Assembly: GCF_014635665.1 (NCBI RefSeq)
Contig: NZ_BMDG01000009.1
Span: 124,001-188,000, forward strand
Length of the DNA stretch: 64,000 bases
Reading direction: 5' to 3'
Source: Isoptericola cucumis
GTDB taxonomy: Bacteria; Actinomycetota; Actinomycetes; Actinomycetales; Cellulomonadaceae
Below, one piece after another: positions 1 to 8,290 of the stretch. The position numbers were made by a program, and so were the translations under genes. Below the pieces are notes generated by a model. That model did no database searches, was not told the DNA's origin, and saw only the letters and a program-made list of their open reading frames with translations. Each line of letters starts with the position of its first letter. The first letter of the stretch is position 1.

Positions 1-197
1 CCCGCGAAGTGCCGGGCGAGCAGCAGATAGGCGTAGGACGAGTTGAGGTCCAACGACCCCGTGTCGCGGGCGAGGCGCCACATGGCGCCGCCGTCGGACG
101 TCGTCGGGGTCCGGATCGTCACGTCCTGCGGTGGCGCTCCCTGGGGGCCGTGCTCGTCGGTCGGGTGGTTGGTCGTTGCGGTGTCCGTCGTGTCCAT
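1..197 (-). CDS. ectA: Diaminobutyrate acetyltransferase EctA, N-terminal part (cut by window edge)
   Basis: Only the first 65 codons lie in the window; the rest runs off the left edge. EctA acetylates L-2,4-diaminobutyrate with acetyl-CoA, the first dedicated step of ectoine (compatible solute) synthesis. The start is the ATG at 197. After about 27 polar residues the protein reads IRTPTTSDGGAMWRLARDTG and then LDLNSSYAYLLLARHF, which match the opening of the EctA GNAT domain. The LDLNSSYAYLLL stretch is characteristic of this family rather than of general acetyltransferases. ectB and ectC would be expected further left, outside the window, so a complete ectABC operon is an inference. Confidence 0.85.
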   Translation of the reverse strand, partial: MDTTDTATTNHPTDEHGPQGAPPQDVTIRTPTTSDGGAMWRLARDTGSLDLNSSYAYLLLARHFA

Positions 198-207
198 ACC
201 GCCATCG

Positions 208-213
208 ACCATA
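208..213 (-). promoter_or_regulatory. Putative -10 box of ectA
   Basis: TATGGT on the minus strand lies 10 nt before the ectA ATG. It fits the actinobacterial TANNNT -10 pattern and would give a very short leader. I see no convincing -35. The rest of 198-503 holds this promoter region and the greA terminator hairpins, and no gene. Confidence 0.35.
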
Positions 214-406
214 GACGAGTCCGGGGAAGAACCCCACCTGGGACATGACCCTTTCTCGACCGGGACCCGGTGAGCGGGCGGGGACTATTCGTTGCCAGGT
301 CAACGGACAGGCGGGGGTCGGGGCGGCCCTGCCCGGACCGGTCATCCGTCTCGGATCGTGAGATTTCTCGGGGTCGCGTGCCCGGGGTGGGCCGTCTCCG
401 GACATG

Positions 407-467
407 CCGAGACCCGGGCCGTCGCGAGGCGCTCCCTGGGAGCGCCCGGCGTCGACCCGGGTCTCGG
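407..467 (-). terminator. Nested stem-loop downstream of greA
   Basis: Perfect 12-bp outer arms (CCGAGACCCGGG at 407-418 with its complement at 456-467) enclose an inner hairpin of about 8-9 bp (428-446). It lies about 37 nt beyond the greA stop codon. A second, smaller hairpin (GCCGCGG-cgt-CCGCGGC, 481-497) sits directly after the stop. There is no U-tract, which is common for terminators in GC-rich actinobacteria. It may also insulate ectA from greA. Confidence 0.6.
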
Positions 468-503
468 TGCGGTGCTCGGGGCCGCGGCGTCCGCGGCCGT
501 CGC

Positions 504-986
504 TCAGCTCGCGAACGGCGTCGCGGACTTGATCTCGACCGCGATCTCCTTGCCGCTCGGGGCGGTGTACGTCACCGTCTCGCCGATGCTGTGCCCGTCG
601 ATCGCCGCACCCAGCGGCGACGTGGGGGAGTAGACGTCGAGGTCGGTGGTCCCGGCGATCTCGCGCGAACCCAGCAGGAACGTCATCTCGTCGCCGGCGA
701 CGACCGCGTCCACCACCATCCCGGCCTCGACCATGCCGTCGTCCGCGGGCGTGCTGATCTGCACGTGGCGGAGCTTCTCGGTGAGCTCGCGGATGCGGGC
801 CTCGTTCTTCGCCTGCTCCTCGCGCGCGGCGTGGTACCCGCCGTTCTCCTTGAGGTCGCCCTCGTCGCGGGCGGCGGCGATGCGCTCGGCGATCGCGGTG
901 CGGGCCGGGCCGGAGAGGTGCTCCAGCTCGGCCTTCAGCCGGTCGTGAGCCTCCTGGGTGAGCCAGGTGACGGTGCTCTCGGTCAC
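504..986 (-). CDS. greA: Transcription elongation factor GreA
   Basis: A 160-residue protein that rescues backtracked RNA polymerase by stimulating transcript cleavage through the secondary channel. The N-terminal coiled coil covers roughly residues 1-75 and carries the conserved acidic tip and DLKENGGYHAAREEQ motif. The C-terminal FKBP-like domain ends with the SPLGAAI...G..V.Y..PSGK..V.I pattern. Length matches the family. The GTG start at 986 is chosen because AAGGAGAG lies just upstream; a longer reading to 1124 would add 46 residues with no family similarity. It is followed in the opposite direction by mca, with DUF4307 between, as in mycobacteria (Rv1080c-Rv1082). Confidence 0.95.
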   Translation of the reverse strand: MTESTVTWLTQEAHDRLKAELEHLSGPARTAIAERIAAARDEGDLKENGGYHAAREEQAKNEARIRELTEKLRHVQISTPADDGMVEAGMVVDAVVAGDEMTFLLGSREIAGTTDLDVYSPTSPLGAAIDGHSIGETVTYTAPSGKEIAVEIKSATPFAS

Positions 987-1094
987 GAGGGCTCTCCTTT
1001 CGTGGTGCTCGTGGGCCTGCTCCGGGCCGCGCGCGTACGGCCGACGCGCGTCGGCACGCGCGTCGGTTGGTGCAGGACTGCGTGTGAATCCCTC

Positions 1095-1124
1095 AGGATA
1101 GCCCCGAAATCGAGCGGATCCCAA
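1095..1124 (-). promoter_or_regulatory. Putative greA promoter
   Basis: On the minus strand TTGGGA (1119-1124) and TATCCT (1095-1100) are 18 bp apart, giving a leader of about 100 nt before the GTG at 986. The leader holds two direct copies of a CGACGCGCGT-type motif (about 1040-1066) whose role is unclear. Confidence 0.45.
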
Positions 1125-1167
1125 GGCTTTGCCCTGGGCGAACGTCCGGACCGTGGTCCCGCGACGC

Positions 1168-1593
1168 TCAGCTCGTGGTCGCGCAGTCCGCCACGACGGC
1201 CGTCGTGGCCTCCTCCGAGGTGTGGATCTGGACGGTGTAGGTGGAGGTCGACTCGTCGGCGGGGCCGACCGGCACGTCGAGCGTCCCCACCTGCGCGTAG
1301 CTGGGGGCCAGCGCGTCCACCGTGCAGACGGCCGTGGTGCCCGGCGGCATGTGCACCTGGAAGGTGATGTCGGTCCGCTCCGGGCCCTGGACCTCGAAGC
1401 CGACGGCGTCGAACGAGACCGGCTGGTCGCGGCTCTGGTCGAACGAGAACCAGGCCACCACCGCCACCGCGGCGGCGAGGCCCGCCACGACCGCCACGGT
1501 GCGCCCCCGCCCGGACCGTCGGCGGGGTGCGCGGGTGCCGTACCGGTCGGCCGGAGGCTCGGCCGGAGGGGTGGAGGTGCCGGGGTCGCTCAT
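1168..1593 (-). CDS. DUF4307 family membrane protein
   Basis: A 141-residue protein of unknown function. Residues 1-31 are polar and rich in Pro, Arg and Ser, followed by one transmembrane helix (about 32-50, TVAVVAGLAAAVAVVAWFSF). An extracytoplasmic domain of about 90 residues contains two cysteines (CTVDALAPSYAQVG and the C-terminal VADCATT) that could form a disulfide. The family is found between greA and mca in actinobacteria (mycobacterial Rv1081c position), as here. The ATG at 1593 is 50 nt from the divergent mca start, so the two share an upstream region. Function cannot be stated. Confidence 0.8.
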   Translation of the reverse strand: MSDPGTSTPPAEPPADRYGTRAPRRRSGRGRTVAVVAGLAAAVAVVAWFSFDQSRDQPVSFDAVGFEVQGPERTDITFQVHMPPGTTAVCTVDALAPSYAQVGTLDVPVGPADESTSTYTVQIHTSEEATTAVVADCATTS

Positions 1594-1642
1594 GGTGCAC
1601 CATTGTCCCTGAAGCCCGCTGCCGACCGACCCGGGAGGGACT

Positions 1643-2551
1643 GTGTCCTTCGCCCCGCACGAACCCCTTCGACTCATGGCGGTGCACGCGCACCCCGACG
1701 ACGAGTCCAGCAAGGGTGCCGCCACCACCGCGCGGTACGCCGCCGAGGGGGTCGAGGTGCTGGTCGTGACCTGCACCGGCGGCGAACGCGGGGACGTGCT
1801 CAACCCGAGCTTCGAGGTCCCCGAGGGGCACGAGTTCGACTCCGTCGAGGGCCGGCGCGCCGTGCGCCGCCTGGAGATGGCGGACGCCGCCGCGGCGCTC
1901 GGCGTCCGGCAGACGTGGCTCGGCTTCGTCGACTCCGGCCTGCCGGAGGGCGACCCGCTCCCGCCGCTGCCGGACGGCTGCTTCGCGCTGCAGCCCCTCG
2001 AGGAGGCGTCCGCGCCGCTCGTCGAGCTGGTGCGCCGGTTCCGCCCGCACGTCATGACGACCTACGACCCGTCCGGCGGCTACCCGCACCCCGACCACAT
2101 CAAGTGCCACGAGGTCGCGTACGAGGCCTACCACGCGGCGGGCGACGCGTCCCGGTACGTGACCGACGGCGGGGCGGAGCCGTGGACGCCGCGCAAGCTC
2201 TACTACAACCACGGCTTCTCGATGGAGCGTCTCCGCGCGGTGCACGAGGCGATGCAGGGCGCGGGCCTCGAGTCGCCGTTCGGCGACTGGATCGAGTCGC
2301 GGGCCGCACGCGAGATCCCGGAGCGGGAGGCGACGACGCGAGTCCATGCGGCCGACTACTTCGACCGCCGCGACGCCGCCCTCGTCGCGCACGCCTCGCA
2401 GATCGACCCGGAGGGCTTCTTCTTCGCCGTGCCGCGGGACATCGAGGCCGACGTCTGGCCGACGGAGGAGTTCGAGCTGGCGGACGCCCGCGTCCCGACC
2501 GAGCTCCCCGAGGACGACCTGTTCGCCGGGCTGCGGGAGGAGGGCCGATGA
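1643..2551 (+). CDS. mca: Mycothiol S-conjugate amidase Mca
   Basis: A 302-residue zinc amidase of the LmbE/PIG-L deacetylase fold. It cleaves mycothiol S-conjugates, releasing a mercapturic acid for export and glucosaminyl-inositol for recycling. Zinc-site motifs are visible: AHPDDE (H17, D20) and HPDHIKCH (H149, D151, H152, H156). The [13 protein letters not shown] segment is typical of Mca and MshB. The length and the long C-terminal region favour Mca over MshB. The GTG start at 1643 follows GGGAGGGA at 1633-1640. The stop overlaps the next gene's ATG by 4 nt, indicating translational coupling. Its presence implies the cell makes mycothiol. Confidence 0.92.
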   Translation: MSFAPHEPLRLMAVHAHPDDESSKGAATTARYAAEGVEVLVVTCTGGERGDVLNPSFEVPEGHEFDSVEGRRAVRRLEMADAAAALGVRQTWLGFVDSGLPEGDPLPPLPDGCFALQPLEEASAPLVELVRRFRPHVMTTYDPSGGYPHPDHIKCHEVAYEAYHAAGDASRYVTDGGAEPWTPRKLYYNHGFSMERLRAVHEAMQGAGLESPFGDWIESRAAREIPEREATTRVHAADYFDRRDAALVAHASQIDPEGFFFAVPRDIEADVWPTEEFELADARVPTELPEDDLFAGLREEGR

Positions 2552-2883
2552 GCCTCGTGGCGCTGTGGGCGGCGTCCGCGCCGTCCCCGAGCCCCAGCCA
2601 GGGCCCGTCCGAGCTGGAGGTCACCCCCGGGCTCGCGGGGTTCCTCGCGACGTTCGCCGTCGCCGTGGCCTGCGTGCTGCTGTTCCTGTCCCTCACCCGG
2701 CACCTGCGCCGCGCCACCCGCAACGCCCAGGAGCAGGGGATCCCGGTGGAGGAGCCGAAGCGGATCGCCTTCGGGCGCCGCCCGGCCCCCCAGGGCGACG
2801 CCGAGGGCGGACCGGCCGGGGATGGCGAGGGCACCGCGGACGACGCCACGGAGGGTGACGGCGAGCCAGGGAGCCGGGGATGA
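2548..2883 (+). CDS. Small single-pass membrane protein downstream of mca
   Basis: A 111-residue protein of unknown function. It has a short hydrophobic N-terminus followed by [10 protein letters not shown], one clear transmembrane helix (about 29-48, [21 protein letters not shown]), a basic stretch [10 protein letters not shown], and an acidic, glycine-rich low-complexity tail. The motif [15 protein letters not shown] after the helix is the most conserved-looking part. It starts within the mca stop codon (ATGA) and ends within the next start, so it is tightly coupled in an operon. Its position and layout match mycobacterial Rv1083. No catalytic motif is seen. Confidence 0.8.
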   Translation: MSLVALWAASAPSPSPSQGPSELEVTPGLAGFLATFAVAVACVLLFLSLTRHLRRATRNAQEQGIPVEEPKRIAFGRRPAPQGDAEGGPAGDGEGTADDATEGDGEPGSRG

Positions 2884-3788
2884 GCACCCCGGTGCGCGTC
2901 ACGGTCGGCCAGCTCGCGGGCTCGGCCGACCACGCCGCCAACAGGGAGGCCGTCGCCGAGGCGTTCGTCGCCGCGGCACGGGTCGGCGCCGACGTCCTGC
3001 TGCTGCCCGAGTACGCCTCCGGGTACGAGCCGAGGGGCGTGGGCGCCGAGCACGCCGAGCCGCTCGACGGGCCGTTCGTCACGGCCTTGCGGGAGAACGC
3101 GGCGCGCTACCGGATCGCGGTCGTCGCGGGGACCACGCTGCCCGCGTTGGGCGGGCCGGCGCCGGTGCCCGGGGAGTCCGCCTTCACGGGGCCGATCCCC
3201 GCGGTGACGGGCTCGGTCCGGGCGGTGACGGGTCCGGTGCCGGTGGCGGGCGGCGACGGGCGCGCCTCGAACACGGTGGTCGCCGTCGACGCCGAGGGCG
3301 AGATCTCCGGCATCTACCGCAAGGTGCACCTGTACGACGCGTTCGGGACCCGCGAGTCCGACCGGCTCGAGCCCGGTCCTCCGGACGTCCCGCCCCTGGT
3401 GATCAGGCTGGGCGACCTCACGTTCGGGGTCATGACCTGCTACGACCTGCGGTTCCCGGAGTCCGCGCGGCGGCTGGTCGACGCCGGCGCGCAGGTGATC
3501 GTGGTCCCGGCCGCGTGGGTGGAGGGGCCGCTCAAGGCCGACCACTGGCGCACGCTGCTGCGCGCGCGGGCCATCGAGAACACGGCGGTCGTCGTCGGCG
3601 TCGCGCTGTCGGGCGCGGGGCTTGTGGGGCGCTCGCTCCTCGCCGGGCCGGACGGCGTCGTCGGGCTCGAGCTCGACGACGCCCCGCAGGTGCGCACGGT
3701 CGACCTCGACCCGGAGCCGCTGGCCGACGTGCGGGCGCAGAACCCGTCGCTGGCGAACCGCCGGTACCTGGTCGTGCCGCGGCCGTGA
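2880..3788 (+). CDS. Carbon-nitrogen hydrolase (nitrilase superfamily amidase)
   Basis: A 302-residue cytoplasmic hydrolase of the nitrilase fold, which cleaves amide or nitrile C-N bonds through a Glu-Lys-Cys triad. The triad is visible: E44 in LLPEYASG, K148 in IYRKVHLYD, and C187 in MTCYDLRFPE. The DLRFPE and IENTAVVVGV patterns resemble the Nit/omega-amidase branch, but the substrate is not known. Residues about 88-128 are an unusual Pro/Gly/Val-rich insert with repeated TGP and AVTG units, absent from most relatives. It overlaps the preceding gene by 4 nt. It occupies the place of the Rv1084-type gene in the mycobacterial order. Confidence 0.85.
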   Translation: MSTPVRVTVGQLAGSADHAANREAVAEAFVAAARVGADVLLLPEYASGYEPRGVGAEHAEPLDGPFVTALRENAARYRIAVVAGTTLPALGGPAPVPGESAFTGPIPAVTGSVRAVTGPVPVAGGDGRASNTVVAVDAEGEISGIYRKVHLYDAFGTRESDRLEPGPPDVPPLVIRLGDLTFGVMTCYDLRFPESARRLVDAGAQVIVVPAAWVEGPLKADHWRTLLRARAIENTAVVVGVALSGAGLVGRSLLAGPDGVVGLELDDAPQVRTVDLDPEPLADVRAQNPSLANRRYLVVPRP

Positions 3789-3795
3789 GCCGCGG

Positions 3796-4575
3796 CTACA
3801 GCGCCGCGAGGTAGATCGCGACGGTGTGGCAGGTGAAGCCCACGACGGTCAGCGCGTGGAAGATCTCGTGGAAGCCGAACCACCGGGGCGAGGGGTCCGG
3901 GAACTTGGTGCCGTACACGACGGCGCCGACGATGTAGGCGACGCCGCCCGACGCGACCAGCCAGGCGACCGCCGCCCCGCCGGCGGCGGCGAACTGCGGG
4001 ATGTACCCCACGGCCACCGAGCCGAGCGCCACGTAGACGGGCACGTACAGCCAGCGCGGGGCGCTCATCCACAGCACGCGGGCGACGAGGCCGAGCAGCG
4101 CGCCGCTCCAGACGATCCCCAGCAGGATCGCCGCCGTCCGCTGCGGCAGCAGCATCACCGCCAGCGGCGTGTAGGTGCCCGCGATGATGAGGAAGATGTT
4201 CGCGTGGTCCAGGCGCCGCAGCACGGCCGCGGTGCGCGGGGACCAGGTGCCGCGGTGGTAGACGGCGCTGGTGCCGAACAGCATGACCGCGGTCACGCCG
4301 AAGACGGCGCACGCGATCTTGTCGGCGGTGGTGTCGGCGAGGACGACGAGGACGACGGCCGCCGCGAGGGCGAGGGGGGTCGTCACCGCGTGGATCCAGC
4401 CGCGCAGGTGGGGCTTGAGCCGGGCGGCCTGGGCCGCGGCGGCCTCCGACATGCTCTGCACGGCGTCGGTCACGGCCTCCTTGGCGTCGCGGGCCGCCTC
4501 CTTGACGTCGGGCACGCCGTCGCGTTCGGTGCGGAACCTGTCGGCGCGGCCGTCGGGTCGTGCAGCAGCTGCCAC
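3796..4575 (-). CDS. trhA: Hemolysin III / PAQR-family membrane protein TrhA
   Basis: A 259-residue integral membrane protein of the hemolysin III (YqfA/TrhA) branch of the PAQR family, linked to membrane lipid homeostasis. After an N-terminal segment rich in Ala, Glu and Lys (1-60) come about seven hydrophobic helices. The conserved metal-site residues are present: S-A-x-Y-H (TSAVYHRGTWSP), the D-H pair (RRLDHANIFLIIAGTYTPL) and the C-terminal H-x3-H-type motif (FHEIFHALTVVGFTCHTVA). GTG at 4575 is preceded by AAGGAGG (4580-4586), which fixes the start. It converges with the nitrilase gene with only 7 nt between them. A perfect palindrome lies in its leader (4601-4624). Confidence 0.9.
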   Translation of the reverse strand: MAAAARPDGRADRFRTERDGVPDVKEAARDAKEAVTDAVQSMSEAAAAQAARLKPHLRGWIHAVTTPLALAAAVVLVVLADTTADKIACAVFGVTAVMLFGTSAVYHRGTWSPRTAAVLRRLDHANIFLIIAGTYTPLAVMLLPQRTAAILLGIVWSGALLGLVARVLWMSAPRWLYVPVYVALGSVAVGYIPQFAAAGGAAVAWLVASGGVAYIVGAVVYGTKFPDPSPRWFGFHEIFHALTVVGFTCHTVAIYLAAL

Positions 4576-4600
4576 GGATCCTCCTTCGCTCGGGACGTCA

Positions 4601-4624
4601 GTAACCTACGCATCCGTAGGTTAC
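4601..4624 (-). promoter_or_regulatory. Perfect palindrome upstream of trhA, putative operator
   Basis: GTAACCTACG-catc-CGTAGGTTAC: two 10-bp perfect arms with a 4-bp spacer. A partial third copy of the CGTAGG half-site follows at 4630-4635. It is 26 nt upstream of the trhA start and about 210 nt from uppS. Its symmetry suggests a dimeric repressor such as a TetR-family protein; no such gene is in the window. It overlaps where the trhA promoter would have to be. Confidence 0.6.
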
Positions 4625-4833
4625 GCCAGCGTAGGCGACGGCCGCGACGACGGTCGACCGCCGGGCTGTGAAGATCCTGCGGCGGGTTGCGTCGCGTCAT
4701 GGACCGGAGCGCCCGGACGGGCCGGCCCACCTGCGGGGAGCGGTACCGTTGTCCCGGTTTTGTCCGTCCTGCCCGCCGGGCGTCTGCGTCGTCGAGCGCC
4801 GGCGTGCCGCGGCCCGATCCTCCGAGGTCTCGC

Positions 4834-5595
4834 GTGCGCCTGCCCCACCTGCTCTACGGCCTGTACGAGCGGCGGCTGTCCACCTCGCTGCCGTCCGCGC
4901 AGATGCCCCGGCACGTCGGCGTGATCCTCGACGGCAACCGCCGATGGGCCCGCTCCTTCGGCGAGACCGCCGCGACGGGGCACCGGCGGGGCGCCGACAA
5001 GATCGCGGAGTTCCTCGGCTGGGCGGAGGAGCTGGGCGTCGAGGTCGTGACGCTGTGGATGCTCTCCACCGACAACCTCGCCCGACCGCAGGAGGAGCTC
5101 GCCGACCTGCTCGACATCATCCGCGACGCCGTGCAGGACCTCGCCGAGTCGGGGCGTTGGCGGCTGCGCGTCGTCGGGCGCCTCGACCTGCTGCCGCCCG
5201 AGCTCGCCGGCGCCGTGCGCTCGGCCGCCGACGCCACCCGCGGGGTGCAGGGGCTGCAGGTGAACGTCGCCGTCGGCTACGGCGGCCGGCACGAGATCGC
5301 GGACGCCGTGCGCTCCTACCTCAAGGAGGAGGCCGCGCAGGGCACGACGCTCGCCGAGCTCGCCGGGCGGATCGACGTCGACGACATCGCCGCCCACCTG
5401 TACACCAAGGGCCAGCCCGACCCGGAGCTGGTCATCCGCACGTCGGGCGAGCAGCGCGTGGGCGGGTTCCTCATGTGGCAGAGCGCCCACTCGGAGCTGT
5501 ACTTCTGCGAGGCCTACTGGCCGGACTTCCGCCGCGTCGACTTCCTGCGCGCGCTGCGCGACTTCTCCCAGCGGGAGCGCCGCCTCGGCCGGTGA
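4834..5595 (+). CDS. Short-type isoprenyl (cis-prenyl) transferase, UppS family
   Basis: A 253-residue cis-prenyltransferase that condenses isopentenyl diphosphate onto allylic diphosphates. Family motifs are clear: GVILDGNRRWARS (catalytic D33), LWMLSTDNLARP, VNVAVGYGGRHEI, and the C-terminal substrate region PELVIRTSGEQRVGGFLMWQSAHSELYF. The opening LPHLLYGLYERRL and its place beside hemolysin III match mycobacterial Rv1086, a Z-farnesyl diphosphate synthase, so a short product is likely; the exact chain length is inferred. The GTG at 4834 is chosen because similarity begins there; the reading frame is open further upstream to 4687 but that part lacks family features. The ribosome binding site is weak. 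Confidence 0.88.
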   Translation: MRLPHLLYGLYERRLSTSLPSAQMPRHVGVILDGNRRWARSFGETAATGHRRGADKIAEFLGWAEELGVEVVTLWMLSTDNLARPQEELADLLDIIRDAVQDLAESGRWRLRVVGRLDLLPPELAGAVRSAADATRGVQGLQVNVAVGYGGRHEIADAVRSYLKEEAAQGTTLAELAGRIDVDDIAAHLYTKGQPDPELVIRTSGEQRVGGFLMWQSAHSELYFCEAYWPDFRRVDFLRALRDFSQRERRLGR

Positions 5596-5658
5596 CCGCC
5601 CCCGGCCCGACGGGGCGGCGCCCCCGAGCACGGCCGGGCGCCCGTCGGTGGCCTGCGG

Positions 5659-5664
5659 CACACT
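5659..5664 (+). promoter_or_regulatory. Putative -10 box, leaderless MarR gene
   Basis: CACACT lies 7 nt before the GTG at 5672, with no ribosome binding site between. This spacing fits a leaderless transcript and supports the chosen start. Confidence 0.4.
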
Positions 5665-5671
5665 GCGAGGC

Positions 5672-6250
5672 GTGACCCCGCCATCGCCGACGCCGTCGCA
5701 CGACCCCGTCCCGCAGCCCGCGCCGTCGACCCGCCCGACGGCGGGCGCCCGGCTGGCGGCCGACGCCTGGGAGTCGCTGTTCCGCACCCAGGTGGCGATC
5801 ATGCGCCGGCTCCAGGCGGACGACATCTGGCACGACGTGACGATGCGCGAGTACGACGTGCTGTTCACCCTGTCGCGGGCGCCCGGCGGAGCGCTGCGGC
5901 TGCGTGAGCTCAACGAGGGCATCCTGCTCGCGCAGTCGTCGCTGTCCCGGCTCGTCGAGCGCCTCGAGGCACGCGGGCTGGTGCGGCGCTCGGTGCCGGC
6001 CGACGACGCCCGCGGCACGCTCGTGCAGCTCACCGACGCCGGGGCGCGGCTGCAGCGCGAGACCGGGATCGCGCACGTGCGCACGATCGAACGGTTCGTG
6101 GGCGAGGGCCTGGCGCCCCAGGAGCTCGAGACCCTCACCGAGCTGCTGGAGCGGCTGCGGGCCGCGCAGGCGGACATCCCGGACCGCCACGGCGACCCGG
6201 CACGAGGACGAGGGCGCGGGGGCCCGGGGGCGGCCGAGGGGTCGAGATGA
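5672..6250 (+). CDS. MarR-family transcriptional regulator
   Basis: A 192-residue winged-helix regulator. After a Pro-rich N-terminus (1-30) comes the dimerisation helix (WESLFRTQVAIMRRLQ), then the MarR DNA-binding core: MREYDVLFTLSRAPGGALRLRELNEGILLAQSSLSRLVERLEARGLVRR, with the wing VPADDARGTLVQLTDAG. The C-terminal 20 residues are a Gly/Arg-rich tail. It lies 79 nt upstream of the ferrochelatase gene on the same strand and could respond to a small ligand, but there is no evidence that it controls haem genes. Start is GTG 5672; a GTG at 5648 is also in frame. Confidence 0.85.
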   Translation: MTPPSPTPSHDPVPQPAPSTRPTAGARLAADAWESLFRTQVAIMRRLQADDIWHDVTMREYDVLFTLSRAPGGALRLRELNEGILLAQSSLSRLVERLEARGLVRRSVPADDARGTLVQLTDAGARLQRETGIAHVRTIERFVGEGLAPQELETLTELLERLRAAQADIPDRHGDPARGRGRGGPGAAEGSR

Positions 6251-6329
6251 CAAGGTGTGCCGTCAATGTCACGTCGGGCGGAGGGTCCGGGGGGCCTGCG
6301 GACGTCTCGCCCGGTGGGAAGATGCCATC

Positions 6330-7475
6330 ATGCCGATGACCCCCCGGTCGGCCGATCCCGGCCCGTACGACGCCCTGCTCCTCTACTCCTTCGGTGGCCC
6401 GAACAAGCCGGAGGACGTGGTCCCGTTCCTCCGCAACGTGACCGCCGGCAAGGGGATCCCCGACTCGCGGCTCGAGGAGGTCGGCGAGCACTACTACGGC
6501 TTCGGCGGCAAGAGCCCGATCAACGAGCAGAACCTCGCGCTCAAGGCGGCGCTCGAGGCCGAGCTCGCCGACCGGGGGATCGACCTGCCGATCGTGTGGG
6601 GCAACCGCAACTGGGAGCCGTACACCACCGACGCGATCGGCGAGCTGGAGCGCCTCGGCGCGAACCGCGCCGTCGCCCTGGTCACCTCCGCCTACTCGTC
6701 GTACTCCGGCTGCCGCCAGTACCGCGAGGACCTCGCCGTCACGCTCGAGAAGCGCGGCCAGCTCGGCCCCGACGGCTCGACGGGCGTGCAGTTCGACAAG
6801 GTCCGCTCCTACTTCAACCACCCCGGCTTCGTGGCCGCCAACGCCGAGGCCGTGCTCGAGGCCTACGAGGAGCTCGAGACCAAGGGCGGCGACCCCGCCG
6901 CCGCCACGATCGTCTTCGTCACGCACTCCATCCCCGACACGATGGAGGAGGCGTCTGGCGTCGGCCATGCGACGTACTCCGCGCAGCACCTGGACGTCGC
7001 CGCGGTGATCGCCGCGGTCGTCTCCGAGGTGCGCGGGCACGCCGTCGAGTGGGAGCTCGCCTACTGCTCGCGCTCCGGCCCGCCGTCGCAGCCGTGGCTG
7101 GAGCCCGACGTCAACGACCTGCTCACCGAGCGCGCCGGCGAGGGCCTGAAGGACGTCGTCCTGTCGCCGATCGGCTTCGTCTCCGACCACATGGAGGTGG
7201 CCTACGACCTCGACACCGAGGCCATGGCCACCGCCACGGAGCTGGGCATGACCGCGGTGCGCGCCGGCACCGTCGGCACGCGGCCGGTCTTCGTGTCCGG
7301 GCTGGTCGACCTGATCCTCGAGCGCGCCGCCCTCGCGCGCGGCGACGAGGTCGAGCAGGCCACCGTGGGCTCCCTGCCCGCCTTCCCGTCCGTCACCCCG
7401 CCCGACTGCTGCCTGCGGCGTCACGCCGAGCCCAGCGGCATCCCGGCACTCTGCAGCGAGGACATGCACCGATGA
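6330..7475 (+). CDS. cpfC: Ferrochelatase (coproporphyrin ferrochelatase type)
   Basis: A 381-residue enzyme that inserts ferrous iron into the porphyrin ring. In actinobacteria the substrate is coproporphyrin III, and the hemQ gene immediately downstream supports that route. Motifs: [15 protein letters not shown] at the N-terminus, [15 protein letters not shown], the catalytic H199 in VTHSIP, and E289 in [11 protein letters not shown]. Four cysteines (C128 and the C-terminal C360, C361, C375) could bind the [2Fe-2S] cluster known in some actinobacterial ferrochelatases; that assignment is inferred. ATG 6330 is the first start matching the family. The stop overlaps the hemQ ATG by 4 nt. Older symbol: hemH. 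Confidence 0.93.
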   Translation: MPMTPRSADPGPYDALLLYSFGGPNKPEDVVPFLRNVTAGKGIPDSRLEEVGEHYYGFGGKSPINEQNLALKAALEAELADRGIDLPIVWGNRNWEPYTTDAIGELERLGANRAVALVTSAYSSYSGCRQYREDLAVTLEKRGQLGPDGSTGVQFDKVRSYFNHPGFVAANAEAVLEAYEELETKGGDPAAATIVFVTHSIPDTMEEASGVGHATYSAQHLDVAAVIAAVVSEVRGHAVEWELAYCSRSGPPSQPWLEPDVNDLLTERAGEGLKDVVLSPIGFVSDHMEVAYDLDTEAMATATELGMTAVRAGTVGTRPVFVSGLVDLILERAALARGDEVEQATVGSLPAFPSVTPPDCCLRRHAEPSGIPALCSEDMHR

Positions 7476-8245
7476 GCGAACAGCCCCAGTCCCACGTGCA
7501 CGGCGACACCGGCGAGGCGGTCGACGCCGCGGCGATCAACGAGTCCATCCGGTACGCGATGATCGCCGTCTTCTCCGTGGCGGAGCCGCTGCCCGCGGAC
7601 GACGCCGAGCGTGCCGCCGTCGTCGCCGAGGCCGAGACGGCGTTGTGGGACGGCCAGGAGACCGCCGCCCGCGTCGCCGAGCGCGCCGACGGCGAGGTCG
7701 TCGTCCGCGGCGTCTACGACGTCGCCGGCCTGCGGGCCGACGCCGACCTCATGGTCTGGGTGCACGGCCCGTCCGTGGAGTCGGTGCAGGGCGCCTACCA
7801 GCGGCTGCGCGCGTCGCGGCTCGGCTCGGCCCTGGCGCCCGAGTGGTCGGTCGTGGCGCTGCACCGCGCCGCCGAGTTCAACAAGGGCCACGTGCCCGCG
7901 TTCCTCGCCGGCGAGCGCCCGCGCGACTACCTGTGCGTGTACCCGTTCGTGCGCTCCTACGACTGGTACCTGCTGCCCGACGCCGAGCGCAGCACCATGC
8001 TGCGCGACCACGGCATGGCGGCCGCGGGCTACAAGGACGTGCGCGCCAACACCATGAGCACGTTCGCGCTCAGCGACTACGAGTGGCTGCTGGCCTTCGA
8101 GGCCGACGAGCTGCACCGCATCGTCGACGTCATGCGCGACCTGCGTGCCACCGAGGCCCGCCGCCACGTGCGCGAGGAGACCCCGTTCTTCACCGGCCCG
8201 CGCCTCACGCTGGCCGACTGGGCGGACAAGCAGCCCCGCGCCTGA
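7472..8245 (+). CDS. chdC: Coproheme decarboxylase HemQ/ChdC
   Basis: A 257-residue chlorite-dismutase-fold protein that converts coproheme III to haem b by two oxidative decarboxylations, the last step of the coproporphyrin-dependent pathway. Actinobacterial hallmarks are visible: [14 protein letters not shown] with the distal histidine H140 and [14 protein letters not shown] with catalytic Y157; these lie 17 residues apart, the spacing I recall for His118/Tyr135 in the Corynebacterium enzyme. H180 in MLRDHG is the likely proximal iron ligand. It overlaps the ferrochelatase gene by 4 nt, so the two are translated together. Older symbol: hemQ. Confidence 0.93.
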   Translation: MSEQPQSHVHGDTGEAVDAAAINESIRYAMIAVFSVAEPLPADDAERAAVVAEAETALWDGQETAARVAERADGEVVVRGVYDVAGLRADADLMVWVHGPSVESVQGAYQRLRASRLGSALAPEWSVVALHRAAEFNKGHVPAFLAGERPRDYLCVYPFVRSYDWYLLPDAERSTMLRDHGMAAAGYKDVRANTMSTFALSDYEWLLAFEADELHRIVDVMRDLRATEARRHVREETPFFTGPRLTLADWADKQPRA

Positions 8246-8290
8246 CCGCCGACGAGAGGCCGTCGCCGATGGCCTGCTCTCGGGTGGTCT

